DNA of 32,987 nt from Chloroflexota bacterium (lineage in GTDB: Bacteria; Chloroflexota; Dehalococcoidia; SHYB01). The DNA lies in the NCBI GenBank assembly GCA_016875535.1, contig VGPF01000027.1:1-32987 (forward strand), given 5' to 3'. The translations under genes were made by a program, and so were the position numbers. Shown one piece after another: positions 24,024 to 32,738 of this stretch (position 1 is the first letter of the stretch; each line of letters starts with the position of its first letter). The notes beneath the pieces were generated by a model that was given only the letters and a program-made list of their open reading frames with translations, had not been told where the DNA came from and searched no databases.

Positions 24024-25838
24024 CTACCGCCTGTTCCCGTTCTCCCGCTTCTTGACGCGGCGGTTGGGGTCGGGCTCGCGGCCAAGGACGCGGTCAATAG
24101 TGTCCTGCACGCTGTTGACAAAGGACTCCTGGGCCTTATCCGCCTCGGAGGCAAGAGCGACTTCGAAGAGCGTGCCATAAGAGCCCATCTTCCGGAACTT
24201 CTTCGCGCGGCTGCGCAAGAGCGTGCGCGTAAATGTCATCTGCACGTCCAGGAGCGCCTGCACAAGCAATCGCTCCAGCTGGCGCGCCGCCTCGCCGATG
24301 TTCGTGTGGGCGCCCTCTTCCGGCTCCGGCACCACGCCGTCCACGATCCCAAGGTCCATGCAATCCTCCGCAGTTAACTTGAGCGAAGCGGCAACGGAGT
24401 CGGCCCGGGCGGAATCGCGGTAGAGGATGAGGGCCGCCGCCTCGGGCGAGATGGGTGTGTAGATGGAGTTCTCCATCATCAAGATGCGGTCGGCGACGCT
24501 GAAGGCCAGAGCCGCCTCGCTGCCGCCTTCGCCGATGATGGCGGCGATGACGGGCGTCGGCAGCTCAGCCATATCGCCCACCATCAGGCCGAAAGCTCCC
24601 GCCAAGCCGCGCTCCTCACCCTCTAGTCCAGGATAAGCGCCCGGCGTGTCCACGAAGGTGACCAGAGGCAGGCGGAACTTTGCGGCCAGGCGCATCGCCC
24701 GGCGAGCCTTCCGGAAACCTTCCGGATAGATATACCCCTCATGATGCGCGCCGCTCTGCTCCTTCTTTCCACGGTCCTGGCCGATGACCATGACGGCTTC
24801 GCCGGCAAGATAGCCGATGCCGGTGATCACCGCCGGGTCGTCGCCGTGGATGCGGTCGCCGTGAAGCTCGATGAAGTTCGAGACGATGCGCTCGATGTAG
24901 TCGCGGGAGGTGGGCCGCTGCTCGTGACGCGCAAGCTGGACGCGCTCCCACGCAGGGGCGGCAGGGCGCTCCACCGTGCGCAAGCGGCTGCGGTTCGCGA
25001 TGGTGAGGCGGTATTTGAAGCCGAGAAGATCGAGCGCAAGCGCCAGCTGCTGCTTCAAGCGGCGCCGGTCCACGATAGCATCGATCATGCCGTGGGCCAG
25101 ATAAAAGTCGGCTGTCTGGAACTCCTGGGGTGTCTTGCCTTCTTTCGTCGCCGCTTCCGCCAGGCGCTTCGGCGCAAAGCCGATGATCGCCCCCGGCTCG
25201 GCATAGACGATATCGGCCATGCTCATAGAGGCGGCCAGAAGGTGGCCGGAGGTGGGACTCGAAAGGATGGAGATGAAGGGGATGCCCTGCTTGCTCAGTC
25301 TCCGGAGGGCCATCACAATCTTGGGCATCTGCATCAGGGCAAGAACGCCCTCCTGGATGCGAGGGGTGCCCCCGCTGGCGATAAGGACAAACGGCAGCCG
25401 CCTTCGCGAGGCTGCCTCAGCCGCTTTGGTGATCTTTTCGCCGACGGCGCTGCCGATGCTGCCGCCCATAAAGGCATAGTCCAGCACCGAAAGGACAGCC
25501 TCAACACCGCCGATGTGCCCAGTGCCTGTAATGACGGCCTCGGCTATGCCGGTGACGCGTTGGGCCTCCGCGATGCGCTCCTTATAGGGAACACGGTCAG
25601 CAAAGGAGAGCGGGTCCAGGGGAACAAGGGACTCGTTGATCTCGCGGAAGGTGCGCGGGTCAACCAGGGCTTCGATGCGCTGGGACGCGCTGATGGTGTA
25701 ATGGAAGCGGCAGTAGGGACAGACGTGGTAGCGATGATAGAGGACGGCGGACGCCAAATCACCGCCGCACGAGATGCACTTTTCGAGCTTATCGTGCGGT
25801 TGGGGCGCTGAAGCTGCCTCTTTCGCCTCTTTGGCCAT
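24024..25838 (-). CDS. accDA: Acetyl-CoA carboxylase carboxyltransferase, fused beta and alpha subunits
   Basis: A 604-residue fusion of AccD (about 1-285) and AccA (about 300-590), which in most bacteria are separate. The AccD part begins with a zinc ribbon, Cys21-x2-Cys24-x15-Cys40-x2-Cys43, followed by the carboxyltransferase core with SGGTPRIQEGVLALMQM. The AccA part has DYIERIVSNFIELHGDR, the core VMVIGQDRGKK, and TFVDTPGAYPGLEGEERG. It transfers a carboxyl group from biotin to acetyl-CoA, giving malonyl-CoA for fatty acid synthesis. Biotin carrier and carboxylase genes are not in the window. A Lys/Arg-rich tail ends the protein. It lies 50 bases behind FtsK in the same direction. Confidence 0.95.
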   Translation of the reverse strand: MAKEAKEAASAPQPHDKLEKCISCGGDLASAVLYHRYHVCPYCRFHYTISASQRIEALVDPRTFREINESLVPLDPLSFADRVPYKERIAEAQRVTGIAEAVITGTGHIGGVEAVLSVLDYAFMGGSIGSAVGEKITKAAEAASRRRLPFVLIASGGTPRIQEGVLALMQMPKIVMALRRLSKQGIPFISILSSPTSGHLLAASMSMADIVYAEPGAIIGFAPKRLAEAATKEGKTPQEFQTADFYLAHGMIDAIVDRRRLKQQLALALDLLGFKYRLTIANRSRLRTVERPAAPAWERVQLARHEQRPTSRDYIERIVSNFIELHGDRIHGDDPAVITGIGYLAGEAVMVIGQDRGKKEQSGAHHEGYIYPEGFRKARRAMRLAAKFRLPLVTFVDTPGAYPGLEGEERGLAGAFGLMVGDMAELPTPVIAAIIGEGGSEAALAFSVADRILMMENSIYTPISPEAAALILYRDSARADSVAASLKLTAEDCMDLGIVDGVVPEPEEGAHTNIGEAARQLERLLVQALLDVQMTFTRTLLRSRAKKFRKMGSYGTLFEVALASEADKAQESFVNSVQDTIDRVLGREPDPNRRVKKRENGNRR

Positions 25839-25888
25839 CGCAGGGCTCCCACAAAGCCCATATGCGCCGAACGCGGAAGCCGCCCTCG

Positions 25889-28336
25889 CTACGCCACTTC
25901 TTCAGTTGCGACTGCGTAGCCTTCACGCTCGAGCTGCTCCACCAGACGCTTGGCTTTAGTATAGCCCACCTGGAGCCGTTTTTGTAAGAGCGAAGGGGAG
26001 ACGCGCGTCCCTTGGCCGGCGATGGCCCGAGCCTTGGCGAGAAGCAGGTCTTCGCCGGACGCGACGGCTCCGGGTCCTGGCGATGCTTGCACGGGCACGG
26101 TCTTTGAAGGCGGAGGCGGCGGGCTGGCATTGTTGAGGCCGTTGTAGCCCTCCTCTTCATCGTCGCCTTCGTCCTCATCCAAATGCTGGGCGATGGAGCC
26201 TTGGGCATTGGGCGAATTGGCCATTTGGGTGACATCCTTGAAGAGATCGGGCGGGCGAGGCACGTCATCCTGGCTGTTCCAGGCGTGGACGATCTTCTCG
26301 ATCTCGCGATCAGAGACAAAGACTCCCTGGACGCGCGCCGGCTTCTGGGCATCCTGGGGCTGGTAGAGCATATCGCCCTTGCCCAGGAGCTTCTCCGCGC
26401 CGACGGCATCGAGGATTGTGCGCGAGTCCACCTGGGAGGAGACGGCGAAGGCGATGCGCGTGGGGAAGTTGGCCTTGATGAGGCCCGTGACCACGTTCAC
26501 TGAGGGGCGCTGGGTGGCGACGATGAGGTGGATGCCGGTGGCGCGGCCAAGCTGGGCCAAGCGGGTGAGCGCGTGCTCCACATCCATAGGCGCCGTCATC
26601 ATCAGATCGGCCAATTCGTCTATGCAGATGACCAGGAAGGGCATCGGCTCCGCCACCTGCTTGCTCCTGTTGTAGGCCTCGATATTGCGAACGCCTACAG
26701 CCGCCAGCTTCTTATAGCGCTCGCTCATCTCCCAGAGCGCCCACTTCAGCGCGCTGACGACCTGGTCTACGTCCACGATGACCGGAGTGACAAGGTGCGG
26801 GATGCTGTTATAGGGCGTCAGCTCTACGCGCTTGGGGTCCACCATCAGGAAGCGGACATCCTTCGGCGTGGCGTACATGAGGATGGACGCGATAGTCGCG
26901 TTCATGCAGACGCTCTTGCCGGAGCCGGTGGCGCCTGCAACAAGGACGTGCGGCATCTTCGCCAGGTCAGCCACAACAGGCTCGCCGCCGGTACCCTTGC
27001 CCAGGGCGATAGCGAGCTTGCTCTTGGCACGCATCTTCTGAAAGGCGGCCGACTCCAATATGGAGCGGAAGCCGACGACTTCCGACTTCGAGTTCGGCAC
27101 TTCGATACCGACCAGCGCCTTGCCGGGGATCGGCGCCTCGATGCGGAGGCTAGGCGTGGCGAGGGCCAGAGCAAGGTCCTTATCAAGGCCTGCGATGGCG
27201 TCAACCTTCACGCGCACCTTGGAGGTCTCTTCGCGCTTCACCACAGGCTCGCCATCCTCATCCACCATCAGTTTGCCGTCTTCATCGCGTAGGCGCACTT
27301 CCTTATACTTCCGGATCCAGCCGGGCTCCAGGCCGAACTGCGTGACGGCCGGGCCGGGGCTGATCTCCACCACCTTGGCCTCTATGCCGTGGCTGGCTAT
27401 GGCCTCTTCGATGGCGGCGGCGCGCGACTTATTATCGGAATCGCTTGGCGAAGAGGAGGCGACGTGCTCCAAAACCTTGATCGAGGGGAGCCGCCAGCCG
27501 CCGTTGTCAGCCTGTTTCTCCAGATAGTCTTTGCCGTCCTCCATCAGTTCGCCGCTTGCAGACAGTTTCTGCTTCTTCTGCTTGGGAGGCTTTGCCTCTT
27601 TGGCCTTCTGCTCCGCGGCCTCGACCGTCGCCTGCTTCTCCGTCCCTTCCGTGGGAGCGGCTGCGACCCCATCTCCGGAAGGCGCTTGGGCCAAGCTCTC
27701 GGGAACGGCGATCCCGCGGCGGCGGTCCAGCCAACCTTTGAGCGCATCGCCGGTCCAGATGGTGGCAAAGACGAACTTGCCCCACGCCTTCTTGATGCCG
27801 ATGAAGAGATACCGCGCGCCGTGATGGGTAAGCCACCCCATCGCCACCGAGGCCCTAGCGACCGCCCACGCGGCCTGCGACGGCGCGATGAAGATCAACC
27901 CGAGTATCCCAAGAAAGGCGACGCGGAAACCGCCGCCGACATGGGGCGCGCCAAGGATATGGCCGCCCATGTAGCCACCCACGCTCGCCTCCGCCAGCGC
28001 GCCGGCGCCGGTAAAGAAGAAGCACAGTGCGCCCCACAACATCATGGCGATCAGCGCCGCGCCTATCCACAGGTTCCACCTGCGGATAACGGACATGGGC
28101 CGCCCGGAGAACGCGGCGATAAAGACGATCGCAAAGGGAACGGCGATGAGGCTGCCGAAGCCGATATTCCGCCACCAGGTGGCGTGGGTGAAATAAAGGA
28201 GCGCGCCAAAGCCGATGAGGAGGAGCCCGGCGAGCATCTCGTGCCAAACGGAGACGGTAAAGAGGCTCTTGATAGCGCCGCCCGGAGAGGCGGCGAAACT
28301 CTTGATTGCTCCTAAAGGTCCGCTTGTTCTTGCCAC
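25889..28336 (-). CDS. ftsK: DNA translocase FtsK/SpoIIIE
   Basis: An 815-residue membrane-anchored motor that moves chromosomal DNA through the division septum. Four hydrophobic segments lie at about 30-155, then a charged, Lys/Glu/Ala-rich linker, the alpha domain (FGLEPGWIRKYKEVRLRDED), and the RecA-like beta domain with Walker A VAGATGSGKSVCMN and the segment FLVICIDELADLMM. The last 65 residues form the gamma winged helix that reads KOPS-like sites (RVSPSLLQKRLQVGYTKAKR). GTG 28336 follows GGAGG. Its start is 12 bases past the RNase J stop, so the two are in one operon. Confidence 0.95.
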   Translation of the reverse strand: MARTSGPLGAIKSFAASPGGAIKSLFTVSVWHEMLAGLLLIGFGALLYFTHATWWRNIGFGSLIAVPFAIVFIAAFSGRPMSVIRRWNLWIGAALIAMMLWGALCFFFTGAGALAEASVGGYMGGHILGAPHVGGGFRVAFLGILGLIFIAPSQAAWAVARASVAMGWLTHHGARYLFIGIKKAWGKFVFATIWTGDALKGWLDRRRGIAVPESLAQAPSGDGVAAAPTEGTEKQATVEAAEQKAKEAKPPKQKKQKLSASGELMEDGKDYLEKQADNGGWRLPSIKVLEHVASSSPSDSDNKSRAAAIEEAIASHGIEAKVVEISPGPAVTQFGLEPGWIRKYKEVRLRDEDGKLMVDEDGEPVVKREETSKVRVKVDAIAGLDKDLALALATPSLRIEAPIPGKALVGIEVPNSKSEVVGFRSILESAAFQKMRAKSKLAIALGKGTGGEPVVADLAKMPHVLVAGATGSGKSVCMNATIASILMYATPKDVRFLMVDPKRVELTPYNSIPHLVTPVIVDVDQVVSALKWALWEMSERYKKLAAVGVRNIEAYNRSKQVAEPMPFLVICIDELADLMMTAPMDVEHALTRLAQLGRATGIHLIVATQRPSVNVVTGLIKANFPTRIAFAVSSQVDSRTILDAVGAEKLLGKGDMLYQPQDAQKPARVQGVFVSDREIEKIVHAWNSQDDVPRPPDLFKDVTQMANSPNAQGSIAQHLDEDEGDDEEEGYNGLNNASPPPPPSKTVPVQASPGPGAVASGEDLLLAKARAIAGQGTRVSPSLLQKRLQVGYTKAKRLVEQLEREGYAVATEEVA

Positions 28337-28348
28337 GGCGCGCCTCCG

Positions 28349-30001
28349 CTATAGCCCCATCGCCACCGGGATGATCATCGGGCGACGCTTTGTCGCCTTG
28401 TAGAAGAACTGGCCCAAGGCCTCTTTGACCTTGGTCTGGACAAAGGGAATCTCCACCTGGCCCATATCATGGCTTAGGGTCTCAATGATCAGGCCCTTCG
28501 CCTGGGTCAGCACCTGGCTCTCTTCTTCCTCAAGAAAGCCGTACGAGACGATCTCAGGCTTGCGGACAGGCCGCGAGGTGCGGCTGTCTACAACGAGGAA
28601 GACGACGACGATGCCATCCTTGGAGAGCATCCGCCTGTCCCGAAGGACCACGCTCTCAGTTTCCCATCGCCCAAGGCCGTCCACGTAGATAGGCCCGGAC
28701 TGAACACGCCCATGGCGATGGGCGTGTTCATGGTCAAGCTCCAGAACATCGCCATCTTCCATGATGAACGTTCTCTTCTCGCTGATGCCCAGAGACTTGG
28801 CGATGGCCGCATGGGCCACAAGGTGGCGGTACTCCCCATGGATCGGAACAAAGTGCTTCGGCTTGGTGAGGCTGATCATCGTCTTGAGCTCTTCCTGCGC
28901 GGCGTGGCCATGGACGTGGACAGTGTCCATCCGGTCATTGATGACCTTCACGCCAAGGCGCAGGAGGTTATCCACCGTTTTGTGAACAAGGGTCTCGTTG
29001 CCGGGGATGGGCGTGGCGGAGATGATGACCGTATCGCCCTCCCGCAGCGCTACTTCGCGATGGTCCTCATTCGCCATGCGCACGAGCGCGGAGGTCGGCT
29101 CGCCCTGGGCGCCGGTGGTGATGATGACCACCCGGTTAGGCGGCAGCATCTCCACTTCATCAATGCGCGCCAGCGTCCCTTCCGGGAACTTCAAGTAGCC
29201 GAGCTTGAGCGCCATCTGCACGTTCTCCACCATGCTGCGCCCCACGATGGCGATGCGCCGGTTGTGCTTGATGGCCGCCTCCGCTATCTGCTGAACGCGT
29301 GAGATCAGGGAGGCGAAGGTGGCGACGATAACGCGCCCCTCAGCCTGGCCGATCACGCGCAGCATCGTCTCGCCCACCAGCTGCTCTGAGGGCGTGAAAC
29401 CCTGGACTTCGGCGTAGGTGGAGTCTGACATCAAGAGCGCCACACCCTCGCTGCCGAAGGAGGCCAGCTTCGCCAGGTCGGAGGCGCGGCCGTCCACCGG
29501 CGTGTGGTCGAACTTGAAATCGCCGGTGTGGATAACGGTTCCCACAGGCGTGCGGATGGCCACGCCCATCGCGTCCGGGATGCTGTGGCACACGCGGAAG
29601 AACTCCACATCGAACTTGCCCATGCGGATGCGCTCGCCAGGCCGTATCTCCTCGATGGGCGCATCCTTGAGGCCCTTGCTCTCCCGGAGCTTCACTCTGA
29701 TGAGCCCGTGGGTAAGGCGGGAGGCATAGACCGGGGCCTCGAACTCGCCGAGGACGTAGGGCAGCGCGCCGATGTGGTCCTCGTGTCCGTGGGTGACGGC
29801 GATGCCGCGGAACTTTTCGGCCTTTTCCCGAAGGTAGGTCATGTCGGGGATGACAAGGTCCACCCCCAGCATCTCCTCGTCAGGGAACATGACGCCTGCG
29901 TCTACGGCGATGATGTCATCCCCGTATTCAAGGAGCATCATGTTCTTGCCTATCTCGCCCAGGCCGCCTAAGGGTATGACTCGCAGTTTCTCTTTACTCA
30001 T
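28349..30001 (-). CDS. rnj: Ribonuclease J
   Basis: A 550-residue beta-CASP metallo-beta-lactamase nuclease for mRNA decay and rRNA maturation (endonuclease and 5'-3' exonuclease in known members). The N-terminus has PLGGLGEIGKNMMLLEYGDD and the zinc motif VTHGHEDHIGALPYV (His71, His73, Asp75, His76). Further ligands are in ADVHGHAAQEELK-like text VHVHGHAAQEELKTM and FVPIHGEYRHLVAH. Residues 455-550 form the C-terminal oligomerisation domain. ATG 30001 (MSKEKLRV) is chosen; a GTG two codons earlier is also possible. It lies 17 bases after the uracil-DNA glycosylase stop. Confidence 0.95.
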   Translation of the reverse strand: MSKEKLRVIPLGGLGEIGKNMMLLEYGDDIIAVDAGVMFPDEEMLGVDLVIPDMTYLREKAEKFRGIAVTHGHEDHIGALPYVLGEFEAPVYASRLTHGLIRVKLRESKGLKDAPIEEIRPGERIRMGKFDVEFFRVCHSIPDAMGVAIRTPVGTVIHTGDFKFDHTPVDGRASDLAKLASFGSEGVALLMSDSTYAEVQGFTPSEQLVGETMLRVIGQAEGRVIVATFASLISRVQQIAEAAIKHNRRIAIVGRSMVENVQMALKLGYLKFPEGTLARIDEVEMLPPNRVVIITTGAQGEPTSALVRMANEDHREVALREGDTVIISATPIPGNETLVHKTVDNLLRLGVKVINDRMDTVHVHGHAAQEELKTMISLTKPKHFVPIHGEYRHLVAHAAIAKSLGISEKRTFIMEDGDVLELDHEHAHRHGRVQSGPIYVDGLGRWETESVVLRDRRMLSKDGIVVVFLVVDSRTSRPVRKPEIVSYGFLEEEESQVLTQAKGLIIETLSHDMGQVEIPFVQTKVKEALGQFFYKATKRRPMIIPVAMGL

Positions 30002-30018
30002 GCACACTCGCTCATGGC

Positions 30019-30627
30019 CTAGAAAAGGCCCAGTTGTTTCGGCTCCGTCTTAGCCTCTTCCACTTTTGCCGCTTCCTTCAGGATTTGGGGGATCTTTTTG
30101 AAGTCACTCTGCAGGGTCTGCTTCAAGCTCTGCTGGTAAAGCGCCGCCGCCGGATGGTGGACCGGCAGAACAACCACACCGCCGATCTTGCGCGGCGAAC
30201 CGTGGACCTTGCTGATGGAGTCACCAGGGAAAAACTTCGCCATGGAGTACCGCCCCAGCGTCACGATGACTTTGGGACTGATAAGCCGTATCTGCTCGTT
30301 GAGCCAGTCCGAGCAGGCGGTAATCTCGGCCGGCAAGGGGTCGCGATTTCCGGGCGGCCTGCATTTGACGACATTGGCGATAAAGACGTCCGACCGCTTC
30401 ATCCCGATGGAGGCGATCAGTTCGTCAAGCAACTTTCCTGCTTGGCCCACAAAGGGGCGTCCCTGCTGGTCCTCGTTGTAGCCCGGTCCCTCGCCGATGA
30501 ACATTACTTGGGCCTTCTCGCTGCCCTCGCCGGGGACAACGCGGGTACGCTGCTTGGAGAGCTCGCAAGCGGTGCAAGAGAGGCACGACTGATGAAGGGC
30601 GGACAGCGATTCGTACTGCTGCGCCAT
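30019..30627 (-). CDS. Type 4 (Fe-S) uracil-DNA glycosylase
   Basis: A 202-residue DNA repair enzyme that removes uracil from DNA. Motif A is GEGPGYNEDQQGRPFVG (from 45), and motif B is HHPAA (from 157). Four cysteines for the [4Fe-4S] cluster are visible: Cys18 and Cys21 (CTAC), Cys89 (NVVKCRPPGNRDP) and Cys105. The C-terminal 30 residues are charged and end in QLGLF, which looks like the pentapeptide used to bind the sliding clamp (QxLxLF pattern). It heads the RNase J-FtsK-AccDA run. Confidence 0.93.
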   Translation of the reverse strand: MAQQYESLSALHQSCLSCTACELSKQRTRVVPGEGSEKAQVMFIGEGPGYNEDQQGRPFVGQAGKLLDELIASIGMKRSDVFIANVVKCRPPGNRDPLPAEITACSDWLNEQIRLISPKVIVTLGRYSMAKFFPGDSISKVHGSPRKIGGVVVLPVHHPAAALYQQSLKQTLQSDFKKIPQILKEAAKVEEAKTEPKQLGLF

Positions 30628-30660
30628 ATTGGACTCAGTTCAAAACTTTCTTATATAGTA

Positions 30661-30689
30661 ATAGTAGCACCCGGACTCCGAGGTCACAA
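30661..30689 (-). promoter_or_regulatory. Putative promoter of the uracil-DNA glycosylase operon
   Basis: On the minus strand TTGTGA (30689-30684) and TACTAT (30666-30661) are 17 bases apart, each matching four of six consensus bases. An AT-rich stretch (TATATAAG) follows, 34 bases before the gene. Confidence 0.35.
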
Positions 30690-30872
30690 GAAGCCGGATC
30701 GTGTCTTATGTAGAGTATACAGAAAACTGCGACTTTTGGGCCGCCTTCTTCTGTACGGAGGAACGCAGCCGAACGACCCGAGTTAGGGCTGATCATACGC
30801 GTGACGCGATTTGAGGCTCTTCAGATGCCTTGCTAGACTAGCCGCCCGCATCAAAGCGCAGAAAGCACCACG

Positions 30873-31367
30873 ATGGAAGCAATTACGATCCGCCTTGCGA
30901 AGGAAAGTGACCTTGCAAAAATCAACGATATCTACAACTACTACGTTCTCAACTCGACCTGCACCTATCAGACGGAGCCGGAGACTGCGGCAGGACGCGC
31001 CGCTTGGTTCAGCATGCACGGGCCCAAGCACCCGGTCACCATCGCCGAGCTTGGAGGCAACGTCGTCGGCTGGGGCTCGCTCTCCAAGTTCCACCCTCGG
31101 GAGGCCTATAGCCGAACGGTGGAAGACTCTGTCTATGTGCAGGAAGGGCTACACGGCAGGGGGATCGGCAGCGCATTGATGCGCGATATGGTGGAGCGGG
31201 CGAAAGGGCTAGGCCATCACACCATCATCGCAGCGGTTGATTCAGAGCAGCCTGCAAGCATGGCCTTGCACAAGAAATTCGGCTTCCTGCATGCCGGCCT
31301 CCTACGGGAAGCCGGTTTCAAGTTCGGCAAATGGCTGGATGCCCTCTACCTTCAGCGGATGCTGTGA
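30873..31367 (+). CDS. GNAT-family N-acetyltransferase, phosphinothricin acetyltransferase-like
   Basis: A 164-residue acetyl-CoA-dependent acetyltransferase. The N-terminus IRLAKESDLAKINDIYNYYV with STCTYQTEPET and the tail FKFGKWLDALYLQRML follow the pattern of the Pat/Bar/MddA group, which acetylates phosphinothricin-like compounds or methionine derivatives. The acetyl-CoA loop is GLHGRGIGSALM (92-103). The real substrate is unknown; many such proteins are generic detoxification enzymes. The ribosome site is weak. Its TGA abuts the stop of the response regulator on the other strand; the two stops form TGATCA. Confidence 0.92.
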   Translation: MEAITIRLAKESDLAKINDIYNYYVLNSTCTYQTEPETAAGRAAWFSMHGPKHPVTIAELGGNVVGWGSLSKFHPREAYSRTVEDSVYVQEGLHGRGIGSALMRDMVERAKGLGHHTIIAAVDSEQPASMALHKKFGFLHAGLLREAGFKFGKWLDALYLQRML

Positions 31368-31823
31368 TCACTGCTTATCGAACAGCCCTGAAAAGGCGTT
31401 CTCTTGCTCGGGGGTGAGCTCGGCGGCCGATGCCGTCTTGGCCGCAAGCCGGAGCAAGTCCTGCACCCGCTGATACGCCTCTGTTGGGGTGAATGGCTTC
31501 GCAAGGAAACCGTCAGCGCCCAAGTCAAAGGCGACCCGAAAGACCGCCTTCCGAGCAAGCCCCGTCAGCATCAACACACGGGCGGGCCGCGTTGCCGGAT
31601 CGGCCTTCACCTCACGCAAGACCTCCCAGCCAAGCATGTCCGGCATCACCACGTCCAGAAGGATGACCGCAGGGCGTTCCTTCCTGGCCATGGCCAGAGC
31701 CTCCTGGCCGCTCCTGGCAAAGAGCAATGTGCAGCTGGCGCGCGCCAGCGTGGCGCGGAGGAGATCGCGCATGTCTCCCTCGTCATCCACAATCAAGATC
31801 TTTGGCGGCGGCGATGCAGTCAC
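31368..31823 (-). CDS. Single-domain response regulator (receiver only)
   Basis: A 151-residue protein with one REC domain and no output domain. The acidic pair is Asp13-Asp14 (ILIVDDEG), the phosphorylation site is Asp57 (VILLDVVMPDM), the switch Thr is Thr87 (MLTG), and Lys109 is in FLAKPFTPTEAY. The last 25 residues are a short extension. The start is uncertain: GTG 31823 places the domain eight residues in, while a TTG at 31844 would add seven. The truncated histidine kinase 640 bases upstream on the same strand is a possible partner. Confidence 0.9.
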   Translation of the reverse strand: MTASPPPKILIVDDEGDMRDLLRATLARASCTLLFARSGQEALAMARKERPAVILLDVVMPDMLGWEVLREVKADPATRPARVLMLTGLARKAVFRVAFDLGADGFLAKPFTPTEAYQRVQDLLRLAAKTASAAELTPEQENAFSGLFDKQ

Positions 31824-32064
31824 GATCTTTACACCCGGTCGCAATGCATTGCCAGAGCTTCACGCCCCGGCATGGGAATGAAGCGAGCCCCAGCCGGCGT
31901 TTTCCCGGCAAACGGTTGGCCTATGCTCTTCCCTCCCACGTTGCCATGCTGGGATGGGCCTTCCGTTTTCCCACAGAAGTGATGGTACACCAAGGGCCCT
32001 GAGGCGACTTGATGGCTGGCATGTATGTTTCCCATGAAGCTGACTCGTCTCCCACGTTTTCGCA

Positions 32065-32451
32065 CTAACCTTCCTCCGCCACGCGGACCGTTACGGCGCT
32101 GGAGGCAATGACACTTGCGTCCACCGGCTTGCCCAGGAACGGGACGACCGTATTGTAGGTCCCCTGCTCTTGCAGCGGCGTTCGCGTCAGCCCGCAACTG
32201 ACAAGATGCCGCTCGGCGTTGCGCAGGGCCACCGCAACTTCATACTCTGCTTGAGTCCACGCCACCCATTCAATCGTTGCCGCCGCGATGCCCCCAGTCG
32301 CATCTATCTCCCAGCGCCGTACGGAGGCACTCCCCAGCTCTGTGCCGTCCGGCGAAAGAAGGATGCCGTCACGGGCGGTATCCATGGCAAAGATCGCGGT
32401 GGTGGCAAAGAGGATCCACACCAGGACCATGCACAGGGCAAAGCGCGACAT
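32065..32451 (-). CDS. Hypothetical exported protein
   Basis: A 128-residue protein with no family I recognise. Residues 1-22 (MSRFALCMVLVWILFATTAI and on) form a signal peptide or membrane anchor. The rest has one Cys and alternating hydrophobic residues suggesting a small beta-rich domain. GGAAAGGACGAG before ATG 32451 is a good ribosome site. It starts 12 bases after the histidine kinase stop, so it was the next gene of that operon and may be linked to signalling. The 240 bases downstream to the response regulator contain no gene I can support. Confidence 0.72.
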   Translation of the reverse strand: MSRFALCMVLVWILFATTAIFAMDTARDGILLSPDGTELGSASVRRWEIDATGGIAAATIEWVAWTQAEYEVAVALRNAERHLVSCGLTRTPLQEQGTYNTVVPFLGKPVDASVIASSAVTVRVAEEG

Positions 32452-32463
32452 CTCGTCCTTTCC

Positions 32464-32738
32464 TTAATGCAGTGGCGCACTCGAGTGTGCGTCTGTGATA
32501 GGTAGCTCCACGACGAAGGTTGCCCCCTTGCCGGCTTCGCTTACCGCGTACAGCCTGCCGCCATGCCCCGAGACGATCCGCTGGCTGATACTCAGCCCCA
32601 AACCCGAGCCCGTGGAGGGCTCTTTCGTCGTGAAAAACGGTTCGAAAATCTCCGCCAGGTGCTCCTCTCGGATACCGAGCCCGGAATCACGGAAAGAGAG
32701 ACGGACGAACGCACCGATAGCGTGGCCGGTGATCCACA
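32464..32738 (-). pseudogene. Histidine kinase, C-terminal ATPase fragment cut by an IS
   Basis: About 90 residues of a HATPase_c domain remain: the N-type G1 box FRDSGLGIREEHL, the F box IFEPFFTTKE, the G2 box GSGLGLSISQRIV, and VELPI at the end. The N and G0 region, dimerisation helices and sensor are missing because the IS beginning at 32739 interrupts the gene. The upstream part should lie beyond the other end of the IS, outside the window. Residual translation from within the IS is possible but could not make a working kinase. Confidence 0.85.
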